From Planctomycetes bacterium RIFCSPLOWO2_12_FULL_50_35 (GTDB lineage: Bacteria > Planctomycetota > Brocadiia > Brocadiales > Bathyanammoxibiaceae): a stretch of DNA of 36,129 nt. The position numbers were made by a program, and so were the translations under genes. The stretch's first letter is position 1. Every line of letters begins with the position of its first letter. The notes beneath the pieces are model-generated. The model worked only from the letters and a program-made list of their open reading frames with translations. It made no database searches and had not been told where the DNA came from. Positions 1-7,878 of the stretch are shown one piece after another. The stretch is taken from positions 1-36,129 of the forward strand of contig MHZB01000065.1 of assembly GCA_001828605.1 (NCBI GenBank). The letters run 5' to 3'.

Positions 1-11
1 TGCAATTTGAA

Positions 12-40
12 TTGACAAAGATTTCTCCAGCTGATAACAT
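12..40 (+). promoter_or_regulatory. Sigma70-type promoter for panC-panD
   Basis: A perfect -35 box TTGACA (12-17) is followed by a 17-base spacer and a -10 box TAACAT (35-40, four of six consensus positions). Transcription would start near 47, about 20 bases before the panC ATG. The remaining bases 1-69 hold no gene that I can see. The promoter is read from the sequence only. Confidence 0.6.
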
Positions 41-69
41 CGCGATTTGGCAGATTCTCCGGTGACAAG

Positions 70-969
70 ATGATAGAAGTTATTGAAAAGACTGAGGATA
101 TGCGAAACAGAGTGGGCCTTATAAAGGCCCGTGGGCAGACCATAGGGTTTGTGCCTACCATGGGCGCCCTGCACGACGGGCACCTGAGCCTGATAAGAAG
201 GGCAAGGGCGGAAAACGACTCTGTTATATTAAGCATATTCGTCAACCCTATTCAGTTCGACAGGAACGACGATTTCCTGAACTACCCAAGGCAGCTGGAA
301 AGGGACCTTGATCTGGCGTCCGGGGAGGACGTTGACGTCGTCTTTGCGCCGGGTGCAGCCGATATGTACCCTGAAGGATATTCCACCTACGTTGAGGTGG
401 CCTGCAGTCTGACACGCGGTTTATGCGGCGCCTCGCGTCCGGGTCATTTTGGCGGTGTAGCTACGGTAGTAACAAAGCTGTTTAACATAGTGCGGCCCGA
501 CAGGGCCTACTTCGGCCAAAAAGACCTTCAGCAGGTAGCCGTTATCAAGAAACTGGTAAAGGATTTAGAGATGGACGTAGACGTGGTGGCACTGCCGACG
601 GTGCGTGATGCGGACGGCCTTGCAACAAGCTCCCGTAACCAGCGCCTGACAAACAAAGAAAGGCAGACTGCCCTGTCCATCTACAAGGCGCTTGAGAGGG
701 CGAGGGAACTATCTATCTCCGGTGAGAAATCCACCAAGGTCTTCGTTAAGGAGATGCGTGACATCCTTAAAAAGGCCGGTATAATCAGGATAGATTACGT
801 ATCTGTCGTTGACCCGGAGACCCTTGAAGAGCCTGACCAGGCTTATCCGGAGGCGGTGGCTGCCGTTGCCGCATGGGTAGGCAGCACCAGGTTGATAGAC
901 AACACGGCCCTTGGTGTCGGGCCTGAACCAAAGTTATTTCTACAGTACAAGACACAGACAGTTTCTTAG
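70..969 (+). CDS. panC: Pantoate--beta-alanine ligase (pantothenate synthetase)
   Basis: This cytoplasmic enzyme joins pantoate and beta-alanine using ATP to make pantothenate, the coenzyme A precursor. The 299-residue protein is a little longer than the usual 280. The N-terminal nucleotidyltransferase motif [10 protein letters not shown] is at residues 29-38, with both HIGH-like histidines present. FGQKD is at 148-152 and the conserved SSRN is at 187-190, as expected for ATP and pantoate binding. The start at the ATG of base 70 puts the catalytic motif at its usual distance from the N-terminus. panD begins 10 bases downstream, so the two are co-transcribed. The identification is secure. Confidence 0.97.
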   Translation: MIEVIEKTEDMRNRVGLIKARGQTIGFVPTMGALHDGHLSLIRRARAENDSVILSIFVNPIQFDRNDDFLNYPRQLERDLDLASGEDVDVVFAPGAADMYPEGYSTYVEVACSLTRGLCGASRPGHFGGVATVVTKLFNIVRPDRAYFGQKDLQQVAVIKKLVKDLEMDVDVVALPTVRDADGLATSSRNQRLTNKERQTALSIYKALERARELSISGEKSTKVFVKEMRDILKKAGIIRIDYVSVVDPETLEEPDQAYPEAVAAVAAWVGSTRLIDNTALGVGPEPKLFLQYKTQTVS

Positions 970-979
970 GAAGGATACA

Positions 980-1354
980 ATGTACAGGGAACTATGTAAA
1001 TCAAAGATTCAGCCTGCAACCGTGACCGACGCAAATCTCCATTATCAGGGGAGCATAACCATAGATGCCGCACTCCTGGAGGCAAGCAACATAGTTGAGT
1101 ACGAGAAGGTGCAGGTGTTGAACATAAACAACGGACAAAGGATAGAAACCTACGCTATAGAAGGCAAAAGGGATTCAGGCACAATCTGCTTGAACGGTGC
1201 CGCCGCCCGCTGGGCGCATCCCGGAGACAAGGTCATCATAATCTCCTACTGCCTTGTTGAGGATAATAAGGTAAAAGGCTGGAAACCGAAGGTAGTCCTC
1301 GTTGACGAGGCTAACAGGCAGCAGAAGGCCGTCTTTTCCACTCGAGGCGTATAA
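980..1354 (+). CDS. panD: Aspartate 1-decarboxylase precursor
   Basis: It converts L-aspartate to beta-alanine, the second substrate of PanC. The 124-residue length is typical of this pyruvoyl enzyme. The self-cleavage site Gly24-Ser25 sits in YQGSITID, exactly where the family has it; Ser25 becomes the pyruvoyl group. A frame-compatible upstream start at 911 lies inside panC and would misplace the cleavage site. The ATG at 980 has an AGGAAGGA ribosome-binding site just upstream, so it is preferred. PanC and PanD together supply the beta-alanine branch and the last step of pantothenate synthesis. Confidence 0.97.
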   Translation: MYRELCKSKIQPATVTDANLHYQGSITIDAALLEASNIVEYEKVQVLNINNGQRIETYAIEGKRDSGTICLNGAAARWAHPGDKVIIISYCLVEDNKVKGWKPKVVLVDEANRQQKAVFSTRGV

Positions 1355-1386
1355 AAACCGTCCCGTTGGACACGCCTCCTTTTTCT
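1344..1386 (+). terminator. Possible intrinsic terminator after panD
   Basis: GAGGCGT (1344-1350) pairs with ACGCCTC (1372-1378), and a CTTTTTCT tract follows. The 5' arm overlaps the panD stop codon. The 21-base loop is long, so efficiency is uncertain, and lgt may be partly uncoupled from panCD. Confidence 0.4.
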
Positions 1387-1399
1387 CTGATAAAACAAC

Positions 1400-2251
1400 A
1401 TGCGGCGCACGCTTCTTGAGATACCTATCCCATTTCTTGACGTCAGCATCCCAATATATTCCTACGGGCTTATGATGATGATCGGCTTTCTCTTCGCCGT
1501 ACTGGTTGCGCGGAGGAAGGCCAACTACGAAGGAATCGACCCGTACCTGGTAACCGACTTGGCAATATATTCGCTGCTGGGGGGCATAGTGGGTGCAAGG
1601 CTGCTTTTCGTTACACACCACCTTAGTGACTATGCAAAGCACCCCTTGGAAATATTCATGATATTTAAGGGCGGCCTGTCGTTTTATGGAGGTCTGCTCG
1701 GCGCCATTGTAACCGGAGCAGTGTTTTGCAGAAATCGGGGACTGTCCGTGCTGAAGTGTCTGGACATGGGTTCCGTCGGCGGTGCGATAGGCCTGGCCTT
1801 CGGAAGGATAGGCTGCTTCCTTAACGGGTGCTGCTACGGTGACCCGGTGGCGGGCGACTTCATATTTATGGTGCTGTTCCCAAAGACAAAGGACGCCCAC
1901 GGTAATATTGACGGTAGTCCGGCATACCTGCATCACCTGGAAGAGGGTTGGGTAGGTTTTGCCGACCCGATATCCTTACCCGTCCATCCCGTCCAAATTT
2001 ACTCTGCGCTCGGCGCATTTGTGTTGTTTCTCGTCCTAAGCAACGTCTACGCCTACAAGAAGCGGGACGGCGAGATATTCCTGCTGTTTTGCATCCTGTA
2101 TGCACCCATGCGATTCTACTGGGAAATTCTGAGGGACGACAGCGCACCCGTGCTATACGGACTGACGGTGTCGCAGGTCATAAGCATCCCGGTATTCCTG
2201 CTGGCCCTGATATTCTTAATCCGTGGAAGGCGGCAGTTGAAGAAGGAATAG
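1400..2251 (+). CDS. lgt: Prolipoprotein diacylglyceryl transferase
   Basis: This inner-membrane enzyme transfers diacylglycerol from phosphatidylglycerol to the lipobox cysteine of prolipoproteins. At 283 residues it has family length and several hydrophobic segments. The signature GGLSFYGGLLGA is at about 91-102; it carries Tyr96 where the E. coli enzyme has His103, a substitution I recall as common in other phyla. GRIGCFLNGCCYG follows at about 135-147, with the essential Arg of the family at 136. The window itself encodes several predicted substrates: the TPR protein, the cytochrome fusion and three heme lipoproteins. The start lacks a strong ribosome-binding site. It is convergent with hflX. 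Confidence 0.96.
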   Translation: MRRTLLEIPIPFLDVSIPIYSYGLMMMIGFLFAVLVARRKANYEGIDPYLVTDLAIYSLLGGIVGARLLFVTHHLSDYAKHPLEIFMIFKGGLSFYGGLLGAIVTGAVFCRNRGLSVLKCLDMGSVGGAIGLAFGRIGCFLNGCCYGDPVAGDFIFMVLFPKTKDAHGNIDGSPAYLHHLEEGWVGFADPISLPVHPVQIYSALGAFVLFLVLSNVYAYKKRDGEIFLLFCILYAPMRFYWEILRDDSAPVLYGLTVSQVISIPVFLLALIFLIRGRRQLKKE

Positions 2252-2306
2252 CGTGTGTCCCGGTGCCGCACATTGTAATCGCCCCATTCATGAAACATTA
2301 ATTATA

Positions 2307-2330
2307 AGGGGCACGCTGCGGCGTGCCCCT
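2307..2330. repeat. GGGGC-shell palindrome between convergent lgt and hflX
   Basis: Ten-base arms AGGGGCACGC (2307-2316) and GCGTGCCCCT (2321-2330) pair perfectly around TGCG. It belongs to the short palindrome family scattered through the window. It lies between two convergent genes and could act as a bidirectional transcript end, although no strong T tract flanks it. Confidence 0.6.
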
Positions 2331-2395
2331 ACGAGGTTCAGATGTAAGGTCTGTCTTGATGCACCAAAATAAATGCCGGCGCGACCCTGCTGGAG

Positions 2396-3706
2396 TCATA
2401 ATCCTGACGGTTCACCGGCGGGGTAAGTGATTACCACGTCCTTGGACAGTTGCTTAATCTTCGGAATATATTTCTCCTCGATAAGCACGTGGAAGTGCAG
2501 CTTACTCTCGTGAAGCCTCTTACTTAAAACGCGGCCCTTATCGTACAGATAGGCAGACAGCTTTCCGTCCGCAGCGTCGCAGGCGACTCTAATGTCCACG
2601 CACCGGTCTTCCAGGAACGATGCTATGTTTCTCTTCAGGTCATCCAACCCCTGTCCATTAATGGCCGATACGGAAACGGCATGGCGGTGCTTAGCCATAA
2701 AGAGGGTAGGAAGGGTGTCGTCTGAAAGGGCGTCAATCTTGTTTAGTACCAGGATTGTAGTCTTTTTATCCGCACCCAGTTCTCTGAGCACGTCATTAAC
2801 GGACTCTACCTGTTCGACTGCCGACGCCGAGCTCACATCAACCACATGGAGCAGGAGGTCTGCCTGTCTCACCTCTTCCAGGGTAGCGTGGAACGAAGCC
2901 ACCAGGTGATGCGGAAGCTTCTTGATAAACCCCACCGTATCGCTTAACAGTACCTTTCTTCTATCACCCAGCCGCAGGAGACTGGTCTTTGTGTCCAACG
3001 TAGAAAAGAGCTTGTCTTCCACAAGAACGGCGGCGTCCGTGAGGGCGTTCATTAAGGTAGATTTGCCGGCGTTTGTGTAGCCGACCAGTGAGACTTTAAA
3101 ACATTCCACTCTGGCGGCCACCTCTTGACGCCTGTGGTCCTCTATTTCCTTCAGCCTCTTTTTCAGCTCCTGTATCTTTTTGGAAACAATGCGGCGGTCC
3201 GCTTCAAGCTGTTTCTCTCCGGGGCCGCGGGTGCCTATTCCGCCCTTGTATCTGTCGAGGTGGGTCCACATACGCCTCAAGCGGGGCAGTGTGTATTCGA
3301 GTTGGGCTAACTCTACCTGTATCTGGGCCTGTCTCGTCCTGGCCCTGTGGGCAAATACGTCTAAGATAAGTTCGCTTCTGTCTATAACCTTGGAGTTTAG
3401 TATCTTCTCAAGGTTTCTAATCTGTGCAGGCGTCAGGTCGTCATCGCATATGACCACGTTTATGTTCTGGTCCCTGCAAACTGCGGCCAGTTCGAGCGCC
3501 TTACCTTTGCCTATGTAGTAGGTGGGGTCTATTCCATGCTTCTTCTGTATTACGCCATCAACAACGACGGCCCCTGCCGTAGCCGCCAGCCTTGCAAGCT
3601 CATCCAACGACTCCCTGTCGTAGTTGCTGCCTCTTGGAGATATTACCCCCAGCAAAAGCGCCCTTTCAGCCCTCACTGAGAGGTCTGTTTTCTTTAACTC
3701 TATCAC
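2396..3706 (-). CDS. hflX: GTPase HflX
   Basis: HflX is a ribosome-binding GTPase that rescues or splits stalled ribosomes, especially under heat stress. The protein of about 436 residues has the N-terminal HflX domain with the glycine-rich GGIGTRGPGEKQLE segment and a coiled region. The G domain follows: G1 GYTNAGKS, G3 DTVGF, G4 NKID and G5 SAINGQG. I chose the GTG at 3706 because GGGAG lies five to eight bases upstream. A TTG at 3721 gives five more residues but has a poorer site. It is the last gene of the nusA operon, separated from yebC by a repeat element. Confidence 0.94.
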   Translation of the reverse strand: MIELKKTDLSVRAERALLLGVISPRGSNYDRESLDELARLAATAGAVVVDGVIQKKHGIDPTYYIGKGKALELAAVCRDQNINVVICDDDLTPAQIRNLEKILNSKVIDRSELILDVFAHRARTRQAQIQVELAQLEYTLPRLRRMWTHLDRYKGGIGTRGPGEKQLEADRRIVSKKIQELKKRLKEIEDHRRQEVAARVECFKVSLVGYTNAGKSTLMNALTDAAVLVEDKLFSTLDTKTSLLRLGDRRKVLLSDTVGFIKKLPHHLVASFHATLEEVRQADLLLHVVDVSSASAVEQVESVNDVLRELGADKKTTILVLNKIDALSDDTLPTLFMAKHRHAVSVSAINGQGLDDLKRNIASFLEDRCVDIRVACDAADGKLSAYLYDKGRVLSKRLHESKLHFHVLIEEKYIPKIKQLSKDVVITYPAGEPSGL

Positions 3707-3743
3707 TTGTCTCCCGTGCAAATATCCATGGGATTATCTTTAC

Positions 3744-3910
3744 GAGACCTCTAAAAACCTTGCAAAGTCGTAATTCTGAGTGGAGCGACTGAAGAATGTA
3801 GCGTCTGGTCTCCGTACCAGACGTCTTCCTTGTGCGTCCGATACGGAGATCGGACGCTACACGCTTCGCTCAGAATGACACATCCAACAAACCGAACCTT
3901 CGCAGAGGTT
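3744..3910. repeat. MITE-like element copy 1 (yebC-hflX spacer)
   Basis: Imperfect terminal inverted repeats (GAGACCTCTAAAAA at the left, CGCAGAGGTT at the right) enclose two hairpins. These are a 'GTCTGG/CCAGAC' hairpin (about 3801-3823) and a 'GCGTCCGAT/ATCGGACGC' hairpin (about 3834-3857). An inner ATTCTGAG/CTCAGAAT pair lies at 3773-3780 and about 3869-3876. The exact direct repeat TCTTTAC flanks the element at 3737-3743 and 3911-3917, as expected of a target-site duplication. It has no coding capacity, so a transposase would have to act in trans. Confidence 0.7.
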
Positions 3911-3958
3911 TCTTTACAAATCAATTATAGCACCTCAAAGTATCCTCATTCAAGGATG

Positions 3959-4714
3959 CTAGCGCTCCTCCTGCAACTCCAGGAGCAACTCTTTGGGCAG
4001 GTTGAAATTTGCATACACCTCTTGCACGTCGTCGTGGTCTTCTAAGGTATCCATCAGTTCAACCACCTTTTTGCCGGTATTTTCATCCAGTTCCATAAAA
4101 CTATTGGGTATCCAACTGATTTCTGCCGATTCAAAAGGGATGCCCCGTTCTTTCAAGGTATTCTTTACGCCTTCAAAATCAGCCGGGGCGCAGATTATCT
4201 GGTAGACATGCTCTACCCTGAGGACGTCCTCAGCCCCCGCCTCCAGGGCTATCATCATAAGCTGGTCCTCACCCACCCTGTCACTGTTCACAACGAACAT
4301 GCCCTTTTTCTCGAACATCCATGACACACAGCCGGCGCCCCCCAAACTGCCCCCGAATCTGTCGAATATATTCCTTATCTCTGAGGCGGTGCGGTTCTTG
4401 TTGTCGGTGACAATCTCAAGCATAATAGCCACGCCGCCAGGGCCGTAACCCTCGTACAGGCACTGGAAAAAGTCCTCTCCAGATGCCCCGCCTGCGCCCT
4501 TTTGAATGGCCCTTTCTATGTTTTCTTTAGGCATATTGGCGGCCTTTGCCTTATCGATGGCATATTGTAGTTTGAGATTGAGGTCCGGGTTTCCCCCGCC
4601 ACTCTTCGCCGCAACCGTTATGTTTCTTGCAAGCTTTGAGAATAACTTACCCCTCTTGGCGTCAATAACTTCCTTTTTCCTTTTTATACTTGCCCAATGA
4701 GAATGTCCTGCCAT
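3959..4714 (-). CDS. yebC: YebC/PmpR family translation/transcription factor
   Basis: This 251-residue protein starts with the family hallmark MAGHSHWASIKRKKEVIDAKRGKLFSKLAR and matches the usual length of about 240-250. YebC-family proteins were described as transcriptional regulators and more recently as ribosome-associated factors that help translate proline-rich stretches. No DNA-binding motif is evident here, and the placement in a translation operon fits the ribosomal role. The ATG at 4714 lies 14 bases after the stop of the TPR gene. The gene ends about 250 bases before hflX, with a MITE-like repeat between them. Family assignment is secure; the exact cellular role is inferred. Confidence 0.96.
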   Translation of the reverse strand: MAGHSHWASIKRKKEVIDAKRGKLFSKLARNITVAAKSGGGNPDLNLKLQYAIDKAKAANMPKENIERAIQKGAGGASGEDFFQCLYEGYGPGGVAIMLEIVTDNKNRTASEIRNIFDRFGGSLGGAGCVSWMFEKKGMFVVNSDRVGEDQLMMIALEAGAEDVLRVEHVYQIICAPADFEGVKNTLKERGIPFESAEISWIPNSFMELDENTGKKVVELMDTLEDHDDVQEVYANFNLPKELLLELQEER

Positions 4715-4728
4715 TTTTGACCCCGTTT

Positions 4729-6276
4729 TTACGATTCAGGCACTAGGTTCTGTTCTTGATATAGCTGACCTTCCAACATTTGTAAGGCCTCGAGTCTTTT
4801 CAACTGCTCGTTTATCCGTTTGATGACTGGATGGTCTCCGTATTCTTGAAATTCCTCAACGGCCATTCCCCACTGCTCCTGCGCCTTTTCCCAACGGCCC
4901 TGACTATAGTATATTTCCCCTATATGCTTATACGTCTCAGGGTCTGGATATACCTCAGCGGCCTCCGTGAGTTTTTCCAGAGCCATATCCATTCTCTCGT
5001 CAGTTTTATCCTCTGTCGCCCGTTTGTAATACACCCAACCCAAACTGTCCAGATAGGCGCCGTTTTCGGGCTGCACCTTAAGCGCCTCCTCTACAAGCCG
5101 CTGGGCCTCGTCCAGCTCTTCCCCTCTCTCAGCAAAGAAATAGCCCAAGAAGTTGCTGGCCTCATGAAAATTAGGGTCTGCCTTTAACGCCTCTCTGAGT
5201 TCTTTCTCAACCTGGCCCGTGTGGTTGGTTTCATAATACAGATTGGCAAGCATAAAATGCACTTCCCCTGCCTCCTCTTTGGTCTTCGACTTGTTGGCAG
5301 TCAACTCCATAATTCTCACGGCGTCATTTTTCTTATCCTCAGCCATAAGTAATCTGGCCAGCGTGATATGCTCTTTCGTGCTACTGTCGTCTTGAGCAAC
5401 CCTGACCTGAAGCAGTGATATTGCCTTGCCGCGGTGAAGGTTTGCATCCTCGTTCTTCTCCGCCTTCGCATATAGTCCCGCCAAAAAGGCATGTGCCGGC
5501 CACTCGTTGGGTGACGCCTCCAGGAAGGTATTCGCCTCGGCAATCGCCTTATCCAGCTCTCCCAGTTCATCATACGCAATAGCCAGGTATAACCGGGTTA
5601 CGGGGAGAGACGGATTTAGTTTCTCTGAGGTCTCCAGCTCCTCCCGGGCCTTGGCGTATTCTCCAGCCTCAATATATGCCATGCCTATCTCAGTATGTAA
5701 ACCACTCATGTCGCCGGGCGGAGCTAACTTTACGATGTCTTTTAGACAGGGGATGGCCTTTGCGGGCTCATTCTTGGTCATGTAGAGGTGCGCCAGGCGG
5801 TAAAGGGCATTGGCCAATACCATCTTGTCCACATTATCAATTTGACTCCTGCAGGCGCGCTCGTATTCAGTAATGGCCTCGTCCAGTCTGCCCTCCCCCT
5901 CGTGAATATTGGCGAGGGTGTAGTGTACGTCAAAATCTTTACTGTCAACGTCTGAGAGTTTGGTCATATACAGTACGGCGTTGTCGTTCTGATTCAGCTG
6001 TATATAACAGGCTATCAGGTACCGGAGAATTTTTTCTGATTCGGGGTCTCCCTCCAGGGCCTTCTTGAAGAATGTGGCTGCCGTTTCCCATTCCTGTCCC
6101 ACCATGGCATAATAACCCGCACAAAAGCTGGCGGCAGTCTCCACCGAGACCTCCTCCTTCTGAACGGGCTGAGCAGGCTGAACTGTCTCTGTGGCCACAG
6201 TCTTATCTTCTTTCAGTTGCTCTTGAGTCGTACAGCTGCAGAGGGTAAGCAATACGATAACAAATGCCCTTGTCAT
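4729..6276 (-). CDS. TPR-repeat lipoprotein
   Basis: A protein of about 515 residues made almost entirely of tetratricopeptide repeats, which form a protein-binding superhelix. The N-terminus MTRAFVIVLLTLCSC has a hydrophobic run ending in a cysteine pair that fits a lipobox, so it is probably membrane-anchored and periplasmic. About ten TPR-like units run from residue 50 to 490, for example the one containing FLGYFFAERGEELDEAQRLVEEAL. A GTG at 6324 overlaps the hisG stop (GTGA) and would add 16 residues; I prefer the ATG at 6276 because it gives a compact signal peptide. No specific partner can be named. It lies between hisG and yebC in the operon. Confidence 0.85.
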   Translation of the reverse strand: MTRAFVIVLLTLCSCTTQEQLKEDKTVATETVQPAQPVQKEEVSVETAASFCAGYYAMVGQEWETAATFFKKALEGDPESEKILRYLIACYIQLNQNDNAVLYMTKLSDVDSKDFDVHYTLANIHEGEGRLDEAITEYERACRSQIDNVDKMVLANALYRLAHLYMTKNEPAKAIPCLKDIVKLAPPGDMSGLHTEIGMAYIEAGEYAKAREELETSEKLNPSLPVTRLYLAIAYDELGELDKAIAEANTFLEASPNEWPAHAFLAGLYAKAEKNEDANLHRGKAISLLQVRVAQDDSSTKEHITLARLLMAEDKKNDAVRIMELTANKSKTKEEAGEVHFMLANLYYETNHTGQVEKELREALKADPNFHEASNFLGYFFAERGEELDEAQRLVEEALKVQPENGAYLDSLGWVYYKRATEDKTDERMDMALEKLTEAAEVYPDPETYKHIGEIYYSQGRWEKAQEQWGMAVEEFQEYGDHPVIKRINEQLKRLEALQMLEGQLYQEQNLVPES

Positions 6277-6320
6277 TGTTCTGCAGTCAGCCCCGGTATC
6301 TTGTTTGCGCGCGCCGGTCC

Positions 6321-7193
6321 TCACGGTATTACTTTATTAAGAGGATACTCTATGATCCCTTCTGCCCCGGCCCTTTTAAGCTCGGGTATAATGCGCCTTG
6401 CTATGGATTCGTCTATTACCGTTTCTACGGCATATCCGGAGCCTTCGGCGAGATTGGAGACAGTCGGCTTTCTAAGTGCAGGAAGCTTCTTTATAATCAC
6501 TTCCAGACGGTCACTCGGGACGTTCATTTTCAAGCCCACCTTTGCCCGGGCGGTAACGGCGCCGGAGAAGAGCATCGCAAGGTTTTCCGTCTTTTCTCTC
6601 TTCCACGGGTCCTTCCAGGATTTGTTATTGGCTATAAACTGCGTGGTGGATTCCATCACGGTGTCCACGATTCGGAGTCTATTTGCCCTCAGACTGGAAC
6701 CCGTTTCGGTGAGTTCTACAATGGCGTCAACCAGATGCGGGGCCTTTACCTCCGTAGCCCCGTGGGAGAATTCCACTTCGGCGTTTACACCCTTTCGTTT
6801 AAGGTACTTTCTTGTGACGTTGACAAGCTCCGTGGCAATCCTCTTGCCTTCAAGGTCCGAGGGGGTTTGAATGGCCGAGTCCTCGGGTACGGCCATCACC
6901 CATCGCACCTTGGTTTGCTGCTGCTTGGCGTAGACGAGGTCCGTCACAACCGTTACCTCTGAATCATTTTCCTCAACCCAGTCCGCACCGGTCAACCCCA
7001 CGTCTATGATTCCCTTCTCCACGTACCTGGACATGTCCTGGGGGCGGATCAGCCTGCACTGAAGCTCACTATCGTCAATGGCAGGATAATATGACCTGTC
7101 ACTGATACGCACCACAAAACCCGCCCGCTGCATCATCTCACAGGTAGACTGCTGTAAACTACCCTTGGGTATACCTAAAATAAGCGTTGACAT
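6321..7193 (-). CDS. hisG: ATP phosphoribosyltransferase (long form)
   Basis: It catalyses the first committed step of histidine synthesis, from ATP and PRPP to phosphoribosyl-ATP. The 290-residue length and the C-terminal segment from about residue 215 to the end identify the long, hexameric form with an ACT-like histidine-feedback domain; this form does not need His[11 protein letters not shown] is present near residue 68, and the PRPP-binding stretch [16 protein letters not shown] lies near 155-170. The rbfA stop and hisG start share a base in TAATG, so translation is coupled. No other his gene is in the window, which makes this position in a translation operon unusual. Confidence 0.95.
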   Translation of the reverse strand: MSTLILGIPKGSLQQSTCEMMQRAGFVVRISDRSYYPAIDDSELQCRLIRPQDMSRYVEKGIIDVGLTGADWVEENDSEVTVVTDLVYAKQQQTKVRWVMAVPEDSAIQTPSDLEGKRIATELVNVTRKYLKRKGVNAEVEFSHGATEVKAPHLVDAIVELTETGSSLRANRLRIVDTVMESTTQFIANNKSWKDPWKREKTENLAMLFSGAVTARAKVGLKMNVPSDRLEVIIKKLPALRKPTVSNLAEGSGYAVETVIDESIARRIIPELKRAGAEGIIEYPLNKVIP

Positions 7194-7549
7194 TATACCG
7201 TCTTATCTCCATCTAGGGTCTCGTCTATAAGTCTGGACAAATGTACACTTTTATTAACCGAATCATCGAGGAAGAAACTGAGAATCGGCGTGAACCGAAT
7301 CTCAAGCCGTTTTCCCGCTATGGACTGGATATAGCCCCGTGCATGTCTGAGGGCATTAAGGGTACTCTTCTTTTTGGCCTCATCACCTATGACAGAGACA
7401 TAAACCTTCGCCGTACGCAGGTCATCTGACGGCTCGGTCTTTGTCACGGTAACGAGATTTATCCGCGGGTCCTTAAGTTCAGAAAAGATAATCCTGCTTA
7501 TCTCCCGCTTCAATGCCTCCGCTATTTTCTGAAGCCTTCTTGTACGCAC
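7193..7549 (-). CDS. rbfA: Ribosome-binding factor A
   Basis: RbfA binds immature 30S subunits and helps mature the 5' end of 16S rRNA. The 118-residue length is standard, and the single KH-like domain shows the family features: an N-terminal [16 protein letters not shown] helix, LKDPRI near residue 26, and [20 protein letters not shown]. The start is a GTG at 7549, seven bases after the DUF503 stop. The gene overlaps hisG by one base (TAATG). Its place after infB matches the usual nusA-infB-rbfA order in bacteria; truB, which often follows, is replaced here by hisG. Confidence 0.95.
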   Translation of the reverse strand: MRTRRLQKIAEALKREISRIIFSELKDPRINLVTVTKTEPSDDLRTAKVYVSVIGDEAKKKSTLNALRHARGYIQSIAGKRLEIRFTPILSFFLDDSVNKSVHLSRLIDETLDGDKTV

Positions 7550-7555
7550 GGTATT

Positions 7556-7837
7556 CTATATAAAGTCCAGCTCGTAATCTACAAGTTCCACGCCGGGAAA
7601 CAGCCTGAAGGAATTCACAAGGGTAGACAGCACGCTGTTGACGTACCGTTTCTCGTTGCCAACCATCGCCACGGCCAGGAGACACTGCTTGTGGTTGTCC
7701 TGAGCTCCAACCTCGGATATTGAGACGTTGTATCTCTGCCTTGTCTTGTCCTTCAGACTTTTAATGACTTGACGCTTGTCCTTAAGAGAACGGGAATCCC
7801 TTACTACTATTTTTATGTTTAGTAATCCAACGACCAT
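7556..7837 (-). CDS. DUF503 (YlxP-like) protein
   Basis: A 93-residue protein of the DUF503 family, recognised by MVVGLLNIKIVVRDSRSLKDKRQVIKSL at its start and a compact alpha/beta fold. In Bacillus the relative YlxP sits in the same place, between infB and rbfA, and is linked to ribosome assembly; the biochemical activity is not established. Here it lies 41 bases after infB and 6 bases before rbfA, so it is an operon member. The ATG at 7837 has no strong ribosome-binding site. Family assignment is firm and function is inferred from context. Confidence 0.9.
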   Translation of the reverse strand: MVVGLLNIKIVVRDSRSLKDKRQVIKSLKDKTRQRYNVSISEVGAQDNHKQCLLAVAMVGNEKRYVNSVLSTLVNSFRLFPGVELVDYELDFI

Positions 7838-7878
7838 GAAAGACGACTACGGGGAAAAAGAGATTCGTGGTTTGGTGT

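Noticed and set aside
1175-1936. Minus-strand frame of 253 codons opposite panD and lgt
   Set aside because: It is antisense to two confident genes, and its residue pattern is unlike a protein.
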